This document shows, piece by piece, positions 1 through 10,997 of a stretch of DNA of 64,000 nt. The position numbers were made by a program, and so were the translations under genes. The notes beneath the pieces are model-generated. The model was not told where the DNA came from and did no database searches. It saw only the letters and a list, made by a program, of their open reading frames with translations. Positions within the stretch are counted from its first letter, which is position 1; each line of letters begins with the position of its first letter. This stretch comes from Alteromonas genovensis (GTDB lineage Bacteria; Pseudomonadota; Gammaproteobacteria; Enterobacterales; Alteromonadaceae): contig NZ_JAAAWO010000011.1 of the NCBI RefSeq assembly GCF_010500895.1, positions 1-64,000 of the forward strand, read 5' to 3'.

Positions 1-2
1 TC

Positions 3-140
3 GATCAACTGCTTGTAACTCATGGTAACTACTCTTGTTTTTTGGCGATTACAGAGTACCACCAACAGGCAGTTGATCTCTTCTCACCATTTAACCAAGA
101 GTGGTGCACTTATTATCTGAATTCGGGCTCTTCAAGTTAA
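3..140 (+). CDS. Possible C-terminal end of an unknown protein (runs off left edge)
   Basis: An open frame enters from the window edge and runs to a TAA at 138-140, giving about 45 residues that end in NSGSSS. The composition (EYHQQAVDLF, FNQEWCTYYL) reads like a real globular C-terminus, but I cannot assign a family. It overlaps the 3' end of the opposite-strand acyltransferase by about 50 bp. That acyltransferase appears truncated exactly here, so a rearrangement junction near 130-140 may have brought the two together. The full gene lies outside the window. Low confidence that it is expressed. Confidence 0.3.
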   Translation, partial: DQLLVTHGNYSCFLAITEYHQQAVDLFSPFNQEWCTYYLNSGSSS

Positions 141-1653
141 ACAAAAAATCATCATACTCTTTGATCCTGATAAGTTTTTCGGTTTGTCTTTTAGAACTTG
201 AAATGGGTAAGTAAGAGTTAAAACTGTAAAACGATGTGAGCACTTTCTCAAACTTAATTTTATTGAGTAATTTTTGGTAGTTTTGCAGATCACCACATCC
301 CCACTTAGGATTCTTCATAGATGGTGTGACAAAACATCCGCTTTGCGTTAGAAAATAGATATTATATTCATTATCAAGGCTAGAGACATAAGGGTAGATT
401 TGCTCAATATGACTTGCGCCCATTACTAATATATTCTTATTTGACTTACCCTTGATAAACCTTATTTCTAGACCTTCAATTTCTATGTTGGGCTCAGGGT
501 AAAACCAGTCGTCTTTAGCTTCTATTGCAGACAAGACTAACAACTGCTCCTTTTGCGGTAAACGAGATAAAAGTCCGTTTGAATGAAAAATGGTAAGGCC
601 TAAAAGGGATGACATAACAGCGAATGGTATCGGTCGTAAAATTACTTTTATCTTATCTAGTCGATAATCTTTTAGGGATTTAGATTCAATATAGTTAAAG
701 CTCACGGCACCGAGCACGATGGAAAGTGGCAAACCAACTGCCCACCAATAAGCACCTAGTTCAAAATAATATCCAGCGACAACTATTGGCCAATGCCAAA
801 GATAAATAGAGTAAGACCATTTTCCGAGAGCATGGGTGAGTTTGTTGTTAACAACAAATGATTCATTGTTGTGAGTGATAAGCACCAAACAAGTACCAAT
901 GATTGGCAATGTTGAGGCATAACCTGGCCATGGAGTAGCGGGAGTGAAAATAAAAAACGAGGTTACTATTAGGAGTAAACCGATTAGTTGTAAAGGGCTC
1001 TTGGTGTTCGCTTTGAGGTTAAGTGGGTATAGGAAGACTAATCCACCAACTAGCATTTGCCATGCTCTTGTCGGCAACAAGAAATACGCCGCACTACTTG
1101 ATTTCATCGTCACTAAAATTGAAAGAAGGAGCGCTAAAACAGTGCTAATCGCAATGACAGCTTTTAACTGGTGTAGCGTAAGAAATTTTCTTAGTAAAAC
1201 TAATACAACTGGATAAATAAGATAAAATTGCCATTCAACAGAAAGGCTCCATGTATGTAGAAGCCACTTTTCATTTGAAGAAGGATTAAAGTAATTCGAT
1301 TCCGTCCAATAAACTACATTGGATAGAAACGTTAAACTAGCGGCAGAGTGTTTTCCAAGGTTTAAATAGTCTATTGGCGATAACAAAAATAGCCCTAAGA
1401 GCATTAAAACAAAGCAGAGAACAGCTAATGGGGGGATTATTCGACGAACACGTGCTTTGTAGAACGATAAAATTGAGAAAGACTCTTTTTCTAAGCCTTT
1501 AACAATAATCATTGTCATCAAAAAGCCAGATATAACAAAGAAAACGTCTACACCAGCGAAGCCGCCGGGAAGCCATTCATGATTAAAGTGAAACAAAACG
1601 ACAGAAACTACGGCTATTGCTCGTAGCGCATTAATATCTTCCCTGAACTTCAT
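91..1653 (-). CDS. Acyltransferase-3 family O-acetyltransferase with truncated SGNH domain
   Basis: Integral membrane O-acetyltransferase of the OafA/OatA type, expected to acetylate a surface sugar (O-antigen, exopolysaccharide or flagellar glycan). The N-terminal 350 residues show the acyltransferase-3 pattern: an early RAIAVVSVVLFHF helix with the catalytic-type His, an FFVISGFLM segment and about ten hydrophobic helices (WSLSVEWQFY, YSIYLWHWP). An SGNH hydrolase-like domain begins near residue 405 with GASH (Ser414) in place of GDSH. Family members with this fusion usually have about 620-660 residues and carry a C-terminal DxxH pair; this protein stops at 520 without it. The last dozen residues overlap an opposite-strand frame, so the gene looks 3'-truncated by a rearrangement. 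It may be inactive, or active only for the membrane half. Confidence 0.8.
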   Translation of the reverse strand: MKFREDINALRAIAVVSVVLFHFNHEWLPGGFAGVDVFFVISGFLMTMIIVKGLEKESFSILSFYKARVRRIIPPLAVLCFVLMLLGLFLLSPIDYLNLGKHSAASLTFLSNVVYWTESNYFNPSSNEKWLLHTWSLSVEWQFYLIYPVVLVLLRKFLTLHQLKAVIAISTVLALLLSILVTMKSSSAAYFLLPTRAWQMLVGGLVFLYPLNLKANTKSPLQLIGLLLIVTSFFIFTPATPWPGYASTLPIIGTCLVLITHNNESFVVNNKLTHALGKWSYSIYLWHWPIVVAGYYFELGAYWWAVGLPLSIVLGAVSFNYIESKSLKDYRLDKIKVILRPIPFAVMSSLLGLTIFHSNGLLSRLPQKEQLLVLSAIEAKDDWFYPEPNIEIEGLEIRFIKGKSNKNILVMGASHIEQIYPYVSSLDNEYNIYFLTQSGCFVTPSMKNPKWGCGDLQNYQKLLNKIKFEKVLTSFYSFNSYLPISSSKRQTEKLIRIKEYDDFLFNLKSPNSDNKCTTLG

Positions 1654-2284
1654 TTATATTTACTTCTTTATTGAGGGCTTTAAAAGTCAAACTCATCCCA
1701 AATCTAGCTGACTTTATGTGTTACATAAATCATCACTAGTCGAGACTGCAAGACTTTAAAATAAAAAATTGACTGCTCATAGAAATTAAATAATGCAAAC
1801 TAACAGCCAACTTTGCGGTTTTTTAAACTTCGGGTTCTAGGCCACTTGTCGTCTGTGTCTCTTTGTTGCCAAGAGCGGCTCTAGATTGAGTAAACAAAGC
1901 GCTTTGCACTTTTTTGGTGATAATCTGCTCTGATTTAACCTATGAATTTATAGTGTATGAAATACGACGTTTTAACGAACATCTGTTTGAGCGAGTTAGT
2001 CCAGACCTTCTTAATGGTTAATTCACTATATCTCGAATCTAGAGAATGGTCGCACAGTTTATCAGTGAATGGAGTTATGAGGGTAACCAAAAATTTATGT
2101 GCGCAATTTTCTTAAGATTTTTTAGTAACCTTTTAACAACTAAACCCAAGGCATGTAAAGAAAAGCCTAGCTTTAGACTAAGCTGTCGCACTTTTCACCG
2201 TAACTAAATAGAAGAAAAAGCGTTAGAGAGAACCGGCCAAAGTAAATTTCGCAAATACCCAAATATGAAATTAGTAACTTCAGT
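1654..2284. other. AT-rich intergenic stretch without a supported gene
   Basis: About 630 bp between the acyltransferase start and the methyltransferase stop. Frames on both strands are short and lack convincing ribosome binding sites. The best is a 52-codon plus-strand frame at 1957-2115, with no recognisable product. No terminator, tRNA or repeat was seen. The low coding density and AT-richness fit decayed island DNA. Confidence 0.5.
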
Positions 2285-3118
2285 CTACTTAATAAGAACA
2301 CAAGTAACAGAAGGCAAAAAAAGCTGAGCAACCTTACGAAGTTTATACGATTTACTCTTTTCAAAAATTGCTTCAACAATAGAAAAATATAGACGGGGCA
2401 TTCGTATATGAATGTTTTTTGCGCTCCAATAGTATTTCACTTTCTTAAAACCTATTTTTTCAACGCCTTTCACATCTTTGAAGGTCCACTCTTTTAGATG
2501 AAAGCACTCTGGAGTATTTGAAAAATACTGAGATACGTCGTGAGGGCCACAGTAAGCATGGGGTGTTCTAAATGCGTAGGCCCCGCCTTTTTTCAAGGTT
2601 TGTTTGACTATTGCAAAGTGATGCTCAACATCTTCATCATGTAAATGTTCAATAAGTTGATCGCTAAAAACGAAATCTATACTTTCGTCGCTTATTTGCG
2701 ATAAGTCATATCCGTCATAAACCACTACAGAAGTATTCTGTGGAAAAGCTTCGTTTTTGTCCCTCTGATCTGATATATCTACACCAATTGCTTGCTTACA
2801 GTATTTTGCTGCCTCTTTAAGAAGTCTACCATCACCGCATGCGAACTCGACGAATAATTGTTCGCGCTTTAGAAAGCGTTTGATAAACGCCATTCTATGG
2901 CCAACTTTTTTTAGGCTTTCTGACTTGTCATTTCTTTTGGTAAGGCGAGGGTGATCAGGTACTTTACTGAATAGCTCGTCATACATAGAACTATAAATAT
3001 CTTTTCGTGATGTTCTATCAGCTTCTTTTAACTGCGTAGCCAGCTTTTTCTCAACTTTGTAGTGATTTGATACTTGCTCGAACGAACGATTTGATGGAAG
3101 AGGCTTTCTTAACTGCAT
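2285..3118 (-). CDS. Class I SAM-dependent methyltransferase
   Basis: Predicted cytoplasmic S-adenosylmethionine-dependent methyltransferase of 277 residues. The cofactor motif I is FVEFACGDGRLL (residues about 89-100). It is followed by an acidic beta-2 end (IGVDIS), a motif near FVFSDQLIEHL and a DVSQYFSNTP/HLKEWTF region typical of small-molecule or sugar methyltransferases associated with surface polysaccharide or glycan loci. The first 80 residues are charged and helical. The start has a purine-rich AGGGA about 8 bases upstream. Its neighbour is the truncated O-acetyltransferase, so a role in surface glycan modification is plausible, but the substrate cannot be read from the sequence. 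Confidence 0.7.
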   Translation of the reverse strand: MQLRKPLPSNRSFEQVSNHYKVEKKLATQLKEADRTSRKDIYSSMYDELFSKVPDHPRLTKRNDKSESLKKVGHRMAFIKRFLKREQLFVEFACGDGRLLKEAAKYCKQAIGVDISDQRDKNEAFPQNTSVVVYDGYDLSQISDESIDFVFSDQLIEHLHDEDVEHHFAIVKQTLKKGGAYAFRTPHAYCGPHDVSQYFSNTPECFHLKEWTFKDVKGVEKIGFKKVKYYWSAKNIHIRMPRLYFSIVEAIFEKSKSYKLRKVAQLFLPSVTCVLIK

Positions 3119-4433
<1,315 letters not shown>

Positions 4434-4447
4434 GGCAGAGAGTACAC

Positions 4448-6835
4448 ATGAAATTCAGTGAAAATTGGTTAAGAGAGTGGGTTAACCCGTCGCTGTCGGC
4501 ACATGAGCTGTCTGAACAGTTGAGCATGGCTGGCCTAGAAGTAGACGGCGTAGAGCCTGTTGCAGGCGAGTTCACCGGCGTACTAGTAGGTGAAGTGGTT
4601 GAGTGCGGTCAGCACCCTAATGCCGATAAGCTTCGCGTGACCAAAATTAACGTAGGTGGCGATGAGCTGCTAGATATCGTTTGTGGCGCACCTAATTGCC
4701 GCCAAGGCATAAAAGTAGCGGTAGCCTGTGTAGGCGCGGTACTGCCTGGTAACTTTAAGATTAAAAAAGCCAAGCTTCGCGGCGAGCCGTCTTTCGGCAT
4801 GCTGTGCAGTTTTTCTGAGCTAGGCATAAGTGATGATCACGACGGTATTATCGAGCTTCCTGAAGATGCGCCAGTAGGTACAGATATTCGTGAATATCTA
4901 GGGTTAGACGATAACGCTATTGAGGTAGATTTAACGCCTAACCGTGCCGACTGCCTAGGCATTCGCGGAATTGCACGTGAAGTTGGCGTGCTTAATAACT
5001 TAGACGTTTGCGAGCCGGTAGTTGAAGACGTTACCTCTACTGTTGATGACAAGCTTGCTATAACCCTTAGCGCAGACGATGCATGCCCGCGGTATTTAGG
5101 CCGTGTGGTTAAAGGCGTTGATGTAACTGCCACATCACCATTGTGGCTTGTTGAAAAGCTACGTCGCTGCGGTATTAGAAGTATAGACCCCATTGTTGAT
5201 GTCACTAACTTTGTATTGCTTGAGCTAGGGCAACCTATGCACGCGTTCAACCTTGCTAGTATTGAAGGTAATGTGAATGTGCGTATGGCGAGAGAGGGCG
5301 AAAAGCTTACTTTGCTTGACGAAACAGAAGCAACCCTTAAAGAGAACACGCTGGTAATTGCAGATGATAACAAAGCGCTAGCCATGGCGGGTATTTTTGG
5401 TGGCTTGCATTCAGGTGTTACCACTGAAACGAAAGACATTTTGCTTGAAAGTGCGTTTTTCAGTCGCGATGTGATTATGGGCCGTGCCCGTCAGTACGGT
5501 TTGCACACCGACGCATCACATCGTTACGAGCGTGGCGTGGATCCAAAATTACAGCGTAAAGCAATGGAGCGCGCTACCGCACTTGTTTTAGAAATTTGTG
5601 GCGGTGAAGCGGGCCCGGTTATTGAAGCGGTTTCAGAAGATAAACTGCCTAAACAAGCTACGGTTACGCTTCGTCGTGACCGCTTAACTCGGGTGCTTGG
5701 TATTAGTATTGATGACGCAAAAGTAAGCGAGATGCTTTCTCGTTTAGGCTTAGACGTTACCGCTACCATTGAGGGTTGGAAAGCCATTGCACCTAGCTAT
5801 CGTTTTGATATTTCAATTGAAGAAGATTTGATTGAAGAGATTGCCCGCGTTTACGGCTACAACAACATTCCTAATGTTGCGCCTGCCGCAACGCTTGCTA
5901 TGTTGCCTTCCCAAGAAGCGCAGCTGCCGTTAGGTACAATGAAGTCGTTGTTGTTAAGCAGAGGCTATAACGAAGCTATTACCTATTCGTTTGTCGACCC
6001 TAAAATACAAAACGCATTGTTCCCTGATGTAAAAGGCATGGTGTTACCGCACCCAATTTCGTCAGATATGTCAGTAATGCGCGTGAGTTTATGGCCAGGT
6101 TTGTTGGGCGCTTCTGCGTACAATCAGAAGCGTCAGCAACAGCGAATTCGACTGTTTGAAACCGGATTACGCTTTATACCTCAACAAGATGCGCCAAATG
6201 GTGTATTGCAACAGCAAGTAATTGGTGGTGTAGTAGCAGGGCGTCGTAACGAAGAACACTGGGACTTAGGCGATAGCCCAGTCGATTTCTTTGATGCAAA
6301 AGCAGATGTGGAAGCTTTATTAGCACTTACCGGTAAGCAGGGTGAGTTTCAATTTGTCACAGGCGAACACAGCGCGTTGCATCCTGGTATGACTGCGAAA
6401 ATTTTGCTTAGCGATGAAGAAGTTGGCTATATTGGTGCTGTTCACCCACAATTTACTAAATTGCTGGGCGTAAACGGTCGTGTATTTGTGTTTGAATTAG
6501 CGGTAGACGCTATCAGTGAACGTAAACTACCTTCTGCTGCACCTATATCGCGTTTTCCATCTAATCGTCGTGATATAGCTATTACAGTGAAAGATGAAGT
6601 GCGTGTAGGAAATGTTCTTTCTTACATAGAAAAAATTGGCGTAAATCAACTAGTTGCTCTAAACTTGTTTGATGAATACAAAGGCAAGGGAATTGAACCT
6701 GGGTACAAGAGCCTTGCATTGTCACTTCATTTACAAGATCCAGAAAAAACCTTAGAAGAAGCTGAGATTCAGCATGCTGTCGATACTGTAGTTAAAGGTT
6801 TGGAATCTGAGTTTGGGGCCGCGTTAAGAGAGTAA
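4448..6835 (+). CDS. pheT: Phenylalanyl-tRNA synthetase beta subunit
   Basis: Large beta subunit of PheRS, 795 residues, exactly the E. coli length. A tRNA-binding (EMAP/OB-like) domain spans about 39-148 ([21 protein letters not shown]). It is followed by the B3/B4 editing module that hydrolyses Tyr-tRNA-Phe (about 210-390), the B5 domain (about 400-475), the catalytic-like core, and a C-terminal ferredoxin-fold anticodon-binding domain ([12 protein letters not shown], about 700-795). AGAGAG lies just upstream of the ATG. It ends three bases before ihfA, so the three genes are one transcript and probably translationally coupled. Confidence 0.98.
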   Translation: MKFSENWLREWVNPSLSAHELSEQLSMAGLEVDGVEPVAGEFTGVLVGEVVECGQHPNADKLRVTKINVGGDELLDIVCGAPNCRQGIKVAVACVGAVLPGNFKIKKAKLRGEPSFGMLCSFSELGISDDHDGIIELPEDAPVGTDIREYLGLDDNAIEVDLTPNRADCLGIRGIAREVGVLNNLDVCEPVVEDVTSTVDDKLAITLSADDACPRYLGRVVKGVDVTATSPLWLVEKLRRCGIRSIDPIVDVTNFVLLELGQPMHAFNLASIEGNVNVRMAREGEKLTLLDETEATLKENTLVIADDNKALAMAGIFGGLHSGVTTETKDILLESAFFSRDVIMGRARQYGLHTDASHRYERGVDPKLQRKAMERATALVLEICGGEAGPVIEAVSEDKLPKQATVTLRRDRLTRVLGISIDDAKVSEMLSRLGLDVTATIEGWKAIAPSYRFDISIEEDLIEEIARVYGYNNIPNVAPAATLAMLPSQEAQLPLGTMKSLLLSRGYNEAITYSFVDPKIQNALFPDVKGMVLPHPISSDMSVMRVSLWPGLLGASAYNQKRQQQRIRLFETGLRFIPQQDAPNGVLQQQVIGGVVAGRRNEEHWDLGDSPVDFFDAKADVEALLALTGKQGEFQFVTGEHSALHPGMTAKILLSDEEVGYIGAVHPQFTKLLGVNGRVFVFELAVDAISERKLPSAAPISRFPSNRRDIAITVKDEVRVGNVLSYIEKIGVNQLVALNLFDEYKGKGIEPGYKSLALSLHLQDPEKTLEEAEIQHAVDTVVKGLESEFGAALRE

Positions 6836-6838
6836 ACT

Positions 6839-7138
6839 ATGGCATTGACCAAAGCCGAGATGGCTGAACACCTATTCGAGAAACTAGGCATTAACAAGCG
6901 TGATGCTAAAGATCTGGTAGAGCTTTTTTTCGAAGAAATTAAAGGCGCTCTGGAATCTGGTGAGCAAGTAAAACTGTCAGGTTTTGGCAATTTCGACCTG
7001 CGTGATAAGAATGAACGTCCTGGACGTAACCCCAAAACGGGTGAAGATATTCCTATCAAAGCGCGCAGGGTGGTAACATTCCGCCCTGGTCAAAAACTTA
7101 AAAGCCGAGTTGAAAACTCAGCACCTGTCGACGAGTAA
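6839..7138 (+). CDS. ihfA: Integration host factor alpha subunit
   Basis: DNA-bending nucleoid protein that forms a heterodimer with IhfB. It has 99 residues, the family length, with [18 protein letters not shown] at the N-terminus and the DNA-binding beta-arm signature around [12 protein letters not shown], including the Pro that intercalates into DNA. Its ATG is three bases after the pheT stop, the conserved gammaproteobacterial order. A strong terminator follows at 7176-7204. Confidence 0.97.
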   Translation: MALTKAEMAEHLFEKLGINKRDAKDLVELFFEEIKGALESGEQVKLSGFGNFDLRDKNERPGRNPKTGEDIPIKARRVVTFRPGQKLKSRVENSAPVDE

Positions 7139-7175
7139 TTTGCACTCTGCCGCAATTATAACGTCGTAAAACATG

Positions 7176-7204
7176 AAAAGAGCGGGGAGCACCCTCGCTC
7201 TTTT
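7176..7204 (+). terminator. Rho-independent terminator of pheST-ihfA
   Basis: AAAAGAGCG and CGCTCTTTT form a perfect 9 bp stem around an 11-base loop, ending in a T-run. It lies 38 bp after the ihfA stop. Confidence 0.85.
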
Positions 7205-7267
7205 GTGTTTCTTCTTTTTACAGTGCACCCGCACTGAATTTCTTATGTTATTTTTCCGGAGGATAGT

Positions 7268-7831
7268 GTGAAAAAAGCACTTGTCGTTCTTTCTATTGTG
7301 TTCATCGCCATAGCTGCATGGTTTGTTTTCTTATCTGTTGATGCTGATAACCGCGACCAGGAAGCGTCGAACGTACCTGTTATTACCGTAATGGAAATAT
7401 TGCATGCAAGCGACCTGCAAGAGGGCGTAAAGCAGGCAGTAAAACAAAACAACGATGAAGAAATTCAATACTGGCTTCAGCAAGCCTCTGAGGTTGGTGA
7501 TGCGGCTAACTTAGCGGCTGACGACCTTGAATACTTGCGCTCTCGCGCAGCGAAAGACTACGTGGTTTTTAATGCTAAGCGCCAGCTCTTTAACGAAGAA
7601 TTTGAGACTCATTACTATGCATTAGAAAGCATAGAGGGCCTGAAGGCTAAATACCCAGAAGCCCAGGACTTATTTGCCCGTGCTGATGCGCTGCTTGAAA
7701 AGCGAGATGCTATTATTCAGCAAATTGCTGTTACTATTGCGGGTAACGACTCACCCAGTGATGCGGTAACAAAAGAGGCGAGAGAGCAGTGGCTTCAACA
7801 GGCCAGTGCGGTGCCTGTAAACTCTCGGTAG
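7268..7831 (+). CDS. Membrane-anchored helical protein of unknown function
   Basis: 187 residues with an N-terminal hydrophobic segment (residues about 3-25, KALVVLSIVFIAIAAWFVF) that acts as a signal anchor, so the rest is probably periplasmic. The remainder is acidic and strongly helical with repeated Glu/Gln/Ala heptad-like stretches (VKQNNDEEIQYWLQQ, FARADALLEKRDAIIQQ). I recognise no domain. GGAGGA precedes the GTG start by six bases, a strong ribosome site. The stop codon lies in the first unit of a 14 bp tandem repeat. It is transcribed separately from ihfA. Confidence 0.7.
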   Translation: MKKALVVLSIVFIAIAAWFVFLSVDADNRDQEASNVPVITVMEILHASDLQEGVKQAVKQNNDEEIQYWLQQASEVGDAANLAADDLEYLRSRAAKDYVVFNAKRQLFNEEFETHYYALESIEGLKAKYPEAQDLFARADALLEKRDAIIQQIAVTIAGNDSPSDAVTKEAREQWLQQASAVPVNSR

Positions 7832-7871
7832 TAAGAGCTGGGCAGTAAGCGCTAGGTAGTAAGGGCTCGGT
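7830..7871. repeat. Three 14 bp tandem repeats over the stop of the preceding gene
   Basis: Units AGTAAGAGCTGGGC, AGTAAGCGCTAGGT and AGTAAGGGCTCGGT follow one another directly, and the first overlaps the TAG stop at 7829-7831. The divergence between units suggests an old local duplication. Confidence 0.8.
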
Positions 7872-7923
7872 AAAACAGGCTCTTAAGCATTCATACCTAA
7901 AGCTCAAACTGAGCGCTTTCACA

Positions 7924-7970
7924 GATAGATTATACAAAGCGCTTGCAGTGATAGCTTATACAGAGCGCTT
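7924..7970. repeat. 26 bp direct repeat
   Basis: GATAGATTATACAAAGCGCTT and, 26 bp later, GATAGCTTATACAGAGCGCTT differ at two of 21 positions. The second copy touches the end of ybaK. Confidence 0.75.
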
Positions 7971-8454
7971 ATATTGACAGCTCGGCAAATTTTGCATTGG
8001 TGAGTGCGGCCAGGTCGGCTGCACTTAGCGCGACCTCTAAGCCACGCTTGCCTGCACTGACATGAATGAGCTCGAGTTGTAGGGCACTTTCGTGAATAAC
8101 AGTAGCAAGTCGTTTTTTTTGTCCTAGCGGGCTAACCCCACCAAGTACATACCCTGTTGACGTGATTACTGCATCGGCACTGGCCATGGTCACTTTCTTT
8201 GTGCCTAACACTTTTGCCATTTTCTTTTCGCTGAGTTTGGTGGTAACCGGCACAACGGCTACAGCTAACTCTTTATGTTCTTTGTTTTCCTTGTTGTCAT
8301 AGCTTACTACCAGTGTTTTAAACACACTTTCAGCGGGCAAGCCTAATTTTTCAACGGCTTCTAACCCATAAGATGAGGCGTTTGAGTCGTGCTCGTATTT
8401 TAGCACTATGTGCTTAACTCGCTTTTTTGATAGCAGCGTAATGGCCGGCGTCAT
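7969..8454 (-). CDS. ybaK: Cys-tRNA(Pro)/Cys-tRNA(Cys) deacylase
   Basis: Trans-editing hydrolase that removes Cys mischarged onto tRNA-Pro. It has 161 residues (E. coli YbaK 159) and the clear family pattern: MTPAITLLSKK at the N-terminus, KYEHD, FKTLVV, the catalytic-site Lys in VFKTL, STGYVLGGVSPLGQKKRL, and SAGKRGLEV near the C-terminus. Its start overlaps the stop of the upstream acylase gene by four bases (ATGA), so the two are translationally coupled. Confidence 0.93.
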   Translation of the reverse strand: MTPAITLLSKKRVKHIVLKYEHDSNASSYGLEAVEKLGLPAESVFKTLVVSYDNKENKEHKELAVAVVPVTTKLSEKKMAKVLGTKKVTMASADAVITSTGYVLGGVSPLGQKKRLATVIHESALQLELIHVSAGKRGLEVALSAADLAALTNAKFAELSI

Positions 8455-10886
8455 TCTTCTTCTTTCTTATAAAATGTGCGTGAATAAATAATATCGCCAG
8501 GCAAAAGAGGTGTTGCTGCCTGGGTGGCATAGTCATCAAAACCTGATGTGAAAAATTCTGACAGTGGATGGCCAGACTGCCCGCCAGGTAGTGTGAGAAT
8601 AGCATTGTCTAAATGCCCAGGACTCACAAAGAAACGCTCTGAAGCACCAAACCCAGTAGACTGTACCGCTGGCATATAGGTATCACCAAAACCTGGAACT
8701 GGGGCCATGTTTAACTTATCACCTATTAACGGTATTTGTGCTGAGAAAGGGTGCTTCACTGTTAACGCGTTGACACTTCCCCAGTTAAGCATGTCCATGT
8801 TCGCCTCAAGAGGTGAGTATTTATCAAGAAGCTTATGCTTGGCTCGCCTGTAGGCATCTACCAACAACTCATCGAAAGTATCGGTTCCCTCGGGAAGCCA
8901 GCTGCTTGGCTGACTTTGTATGAGTTGCCACGTAGCAGGCTCAATGCCACGCAGAAGCGTGCGGCTTTGTACGCCCTGTTCATCAAGGGATGATAAAATT
9001 TCACCAAAAAGGGTTTGTACTACTTCACGACGAAAGTGCTTTACCAGGGTATAACCCACAGAGTCGTCGCAAGCACAGGCTCCCCATGTGTTTAAGTAGG
9101 TCAGATCTGGCTTAAACTCGACGTTTTGCATAGTGAGTAGGCCACTGAGTAAATTATGCCAAGGAATAAGGAACTGAGCATGATTGTCTAACTGAATGGC
9201 GTAAAAATCAGTTTCGGTGAAGGTGTCTTTTTCAAACAGCCGGTCTCTTATTTGTCTGCCTCTTGCCCCAAGCGCATAGCCGCCATCGCCTAGTCGCGAT
9301 ACGTCTTTCGCTGAAATAACCCGAGCATTCGCTGTCCATAGTCTATTAGAAACAGGGTTTTTTACCAAAGGCAGCATGGTTGCCGGGCGAGGGGGATTGT
9401 TTCGCATATCTTGTTCAGATATCGCGGTGTACGATGCCTTTTCTCTGTGAAGCACTGCGCCGCCCGGCATCCACGCCGTATTACCCTCACTATCAACCAT
9501 CACCAAGTTTTGCGTAGGATTGGCAATTCGCTTTCCTATATCTATAGCCTCATCTACAGACTTAGCACCACCAAAATCTGTAATAGCTAAGTTGGCAGCA
9601 AACTTGTGGTGGGCAACCCAATTAAGAGCATAGCGTTTTCCGTTGAGCGTTTTAACGGGGCCAAATTCACTGACTTCCATGGTGTATTCATGAGCGCCTG
9701 AGGGTAGGGGAATTGTTTCTGTCACTTTAGTAGTTTCTGTATCGCTATTCAGCGCCACCCAATCTACGTTGTCTAAGTTAGCGTTAGTAAAGCCCCAGGC
9801 TATATTGCCATTGGTACCCACAACAATGCCGGGTAAACCTGGCAGCGACACGCCTGTAATAGAAACATCTTGCCCTGCGTCACTGTAATTAAGTTGAGTG
9901 CGATACCAAATAACGGGTACACGAAGGCTTAGATGCATATCGTTTGCCAGCAGTCCTGCTCCGGTGGGCGTAATATTTCCTGACACCGCATAGTTATTAC
10001 TGCCTATGTCAGGAAGTTCGATGCCCCTATAGGTATAACGAGCGCGGCTGTAACGAGCGCGGTTATAACGAGGGTCGGTATAACGAGCTAAATCATTAAG
10101 CAATACGCCATTAATGCTACGGTTGTTATAAGCTTGAGTATCTGCATTTTCACTTTCATTTTTACTTTCGTCTGCGGCTTTAAACTGACTAGGATATTCA
10201 GGAATAGGGGCGTCGGATAAAGGCAGTTCGCTACCATCAAGGGCAGCCTGAAAATGACTTTGCTGGGTTACAAAGCGATAAATGTCATCCCCAAAGGTAT
10301 CTTTAAGGGCGGTTCTTGCAAGATCTAACTTTACCTGCCCGTCCTGCAAATCTAAATACATGCTGTAAATAACCAAAATACTGTCGGTAGGGCGCCACTG
10401 CGTTATCTCCATACCGGCTGCAATGTATTCGAAGGGAAGGGTGGTGTACTCATCAATGGCTTCATTGACGCCATGAGCATAGCGAATAAGCAGCTCTTGT
10501 TGTTTACTGGGTAAGTTTTCAAAAACGGTTTGCGCTCGTTGCTCAAATTGGTGAAAACGGGCGTTTTTATCTGTGTCTAATGCTGCACTTCCTACCCAAG
10601 CTGATAAATTGCCAGAGGCTGCTCTGCGCTGTAAGTCCATTTGAAAAAAGCGGTCTTGACCGTGAGCAAACCCTAGGGCGTAAGCAGCATCAAATAGGTT
10701 TTCAGCGTTTACAACAGCATGACCTAGTGAGTCTCTCGATAGCTGGGTAGGTTGGGTTACGTGATAGGTGGCGCTGTTACCGTCTAATTTGGGTAAACTT
10801 AAATATAATGTGGTGTACACAGCAGCTGCAGCAATCGACAACAACAGTACAGCACCAACAACAAGCCACTTGATCCAATTTATCAC
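8451..10886 (-). CDS. Penicillin acylase family (Ntn) amidase
   Basis: Self-processing N-terminal-nucleophile amidohydrolase of 811 residues. Residues 7-30 form a signal anchor, so the enzyme should face the periplasm. The alpha region carries DSLGHAVVNAENLFDAAYALGFAHGQDRFFQMDL, split here as the DxxG and HGQDRFFQM signatures. The new N-terminal Ser after autocleavage is Ser296 in DIGSNNYAVSG, followed by LLANDMHL and the GxPGIVVGTN and NLDNVDW motifs. Homologues act on penicillins, acyl-homoserine lactones or other N-acyl compounds; the substrate cannot be told from the sequence. The spacer just before Ser296 holds an in-frame 15 bp repeat. Four-base overlap with ybaK downstream; divergent from nagZ. 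Confidence 0.9.
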   Translation of the reverse strand: MINWIKWLVVGAVLLLSIAAAAVYTTLYLSLPKLDGNSATYHVTQPTQLSRDSLGHAVVNAENLFDAAYALGFAHGQDRFFQMDLQRRAASGNLSAWVGSAALDTDKNARFHQFEQRAQTVFENLPSKQQELLIRYAHGVNEAIDEYTTLPFEYIAAGMEITQWRPTDSILVIYSMYLDLQDGQVKLDLARTALKDTFGDDIYRFVTQQSHFQAALDGSELPLSDAPIPEYPSQFKAADESKNESENADTQAYNNRSINGVLLNDLARYTDPRYNRARYSRARYTYRGIELPDIGSNNYAVSGNITPTGAGLLANDMHLSLRVPVIWYRTQLNYSDAGQDVSITGVSLPGLPGIVVGTNGNIAWGFTNANLDNVDWVALNSDTETTKVTETIPLPSGAHEYTMEVSEFGPVKTLNGKRYALNWVAHHKFAANLAITDFGGAKSVDEAIDIGKRIANPTQNLVMVDSEGNTAWMPGGAVLHREKASYTAISEQDMRNNPPRPATMLPLVKNPVSNRLWTANARVISAKDVSRLGDGGYALGARGRQIRDRLFEKDTFTETDFYAIQLDNHAQFLIPWHNLLSGLLTMQNVEFKPDLTYLNTWGACACDDSVGYTLVKHFRREVVQTLFGEILSSLDEQGVQSRTLLRGIEPATWQLIQSQPSSWLPEGTDTFDELLVDAYRRAKHKLLDKYSPLEANMDMLNWGSVNALTVKHPFSAQIPLIGDKLNMAPVPGFGDTYMPAVQSTGFGASERFFVSPGHLDNAILTLPGGQSGHPLSEFFTSGFDDYATQAATPLLPGDIIYSRTFYKKEEE
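10033..10092. repeat. 15 bp in-frame tandem repeat in the acylase spacer
   Basis: Four consecutive 15-base units share the core TAACGAGCGCGG (plus-strand view). In the protein they give a RYxxARY-like iteration at about residues 268-285, just before the autocleavage Ser296, in the spacer removed during maturation. Fifteen bases keep the frame. Confidence 0.85.
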
Positions 10887-10997
10887 GTGAATTACTCCCT
10901 TTTTTTCTCTATCCTACCCCAACAAACTCAACAATGAGAAGTGATGTTTTATGAGACTAACTGAACGCACAATTCTTGATAACAATAAGGATGTGCT

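Noticed and set aside
1-90. Inverted repeat GATCAACTGC/GCAGTTGATC as insertion-sequence ends
   Set aside because: The arms are only 10 bp and 57 bp apart, with no transposase; too little evidence for a mobile element.
1957-2115. 52-codon plus-strand frame in the left intergenic region
   Set aside because: No recognisable family, weak ribosome site and AT-rich surroundings; insufficient support.
2173-2379. Minus-strand 68-residue hydrophobic frame
   Set aside because: Overlaps the methyltransferase C-terminus in another frame and has no start context.
4609-5787. Long minus-strand frames inside pheT
   Set aside because: They lie fully within pheT, have Ser/Leu-rich nonsense composition and no ribosome sites; they are shadows.
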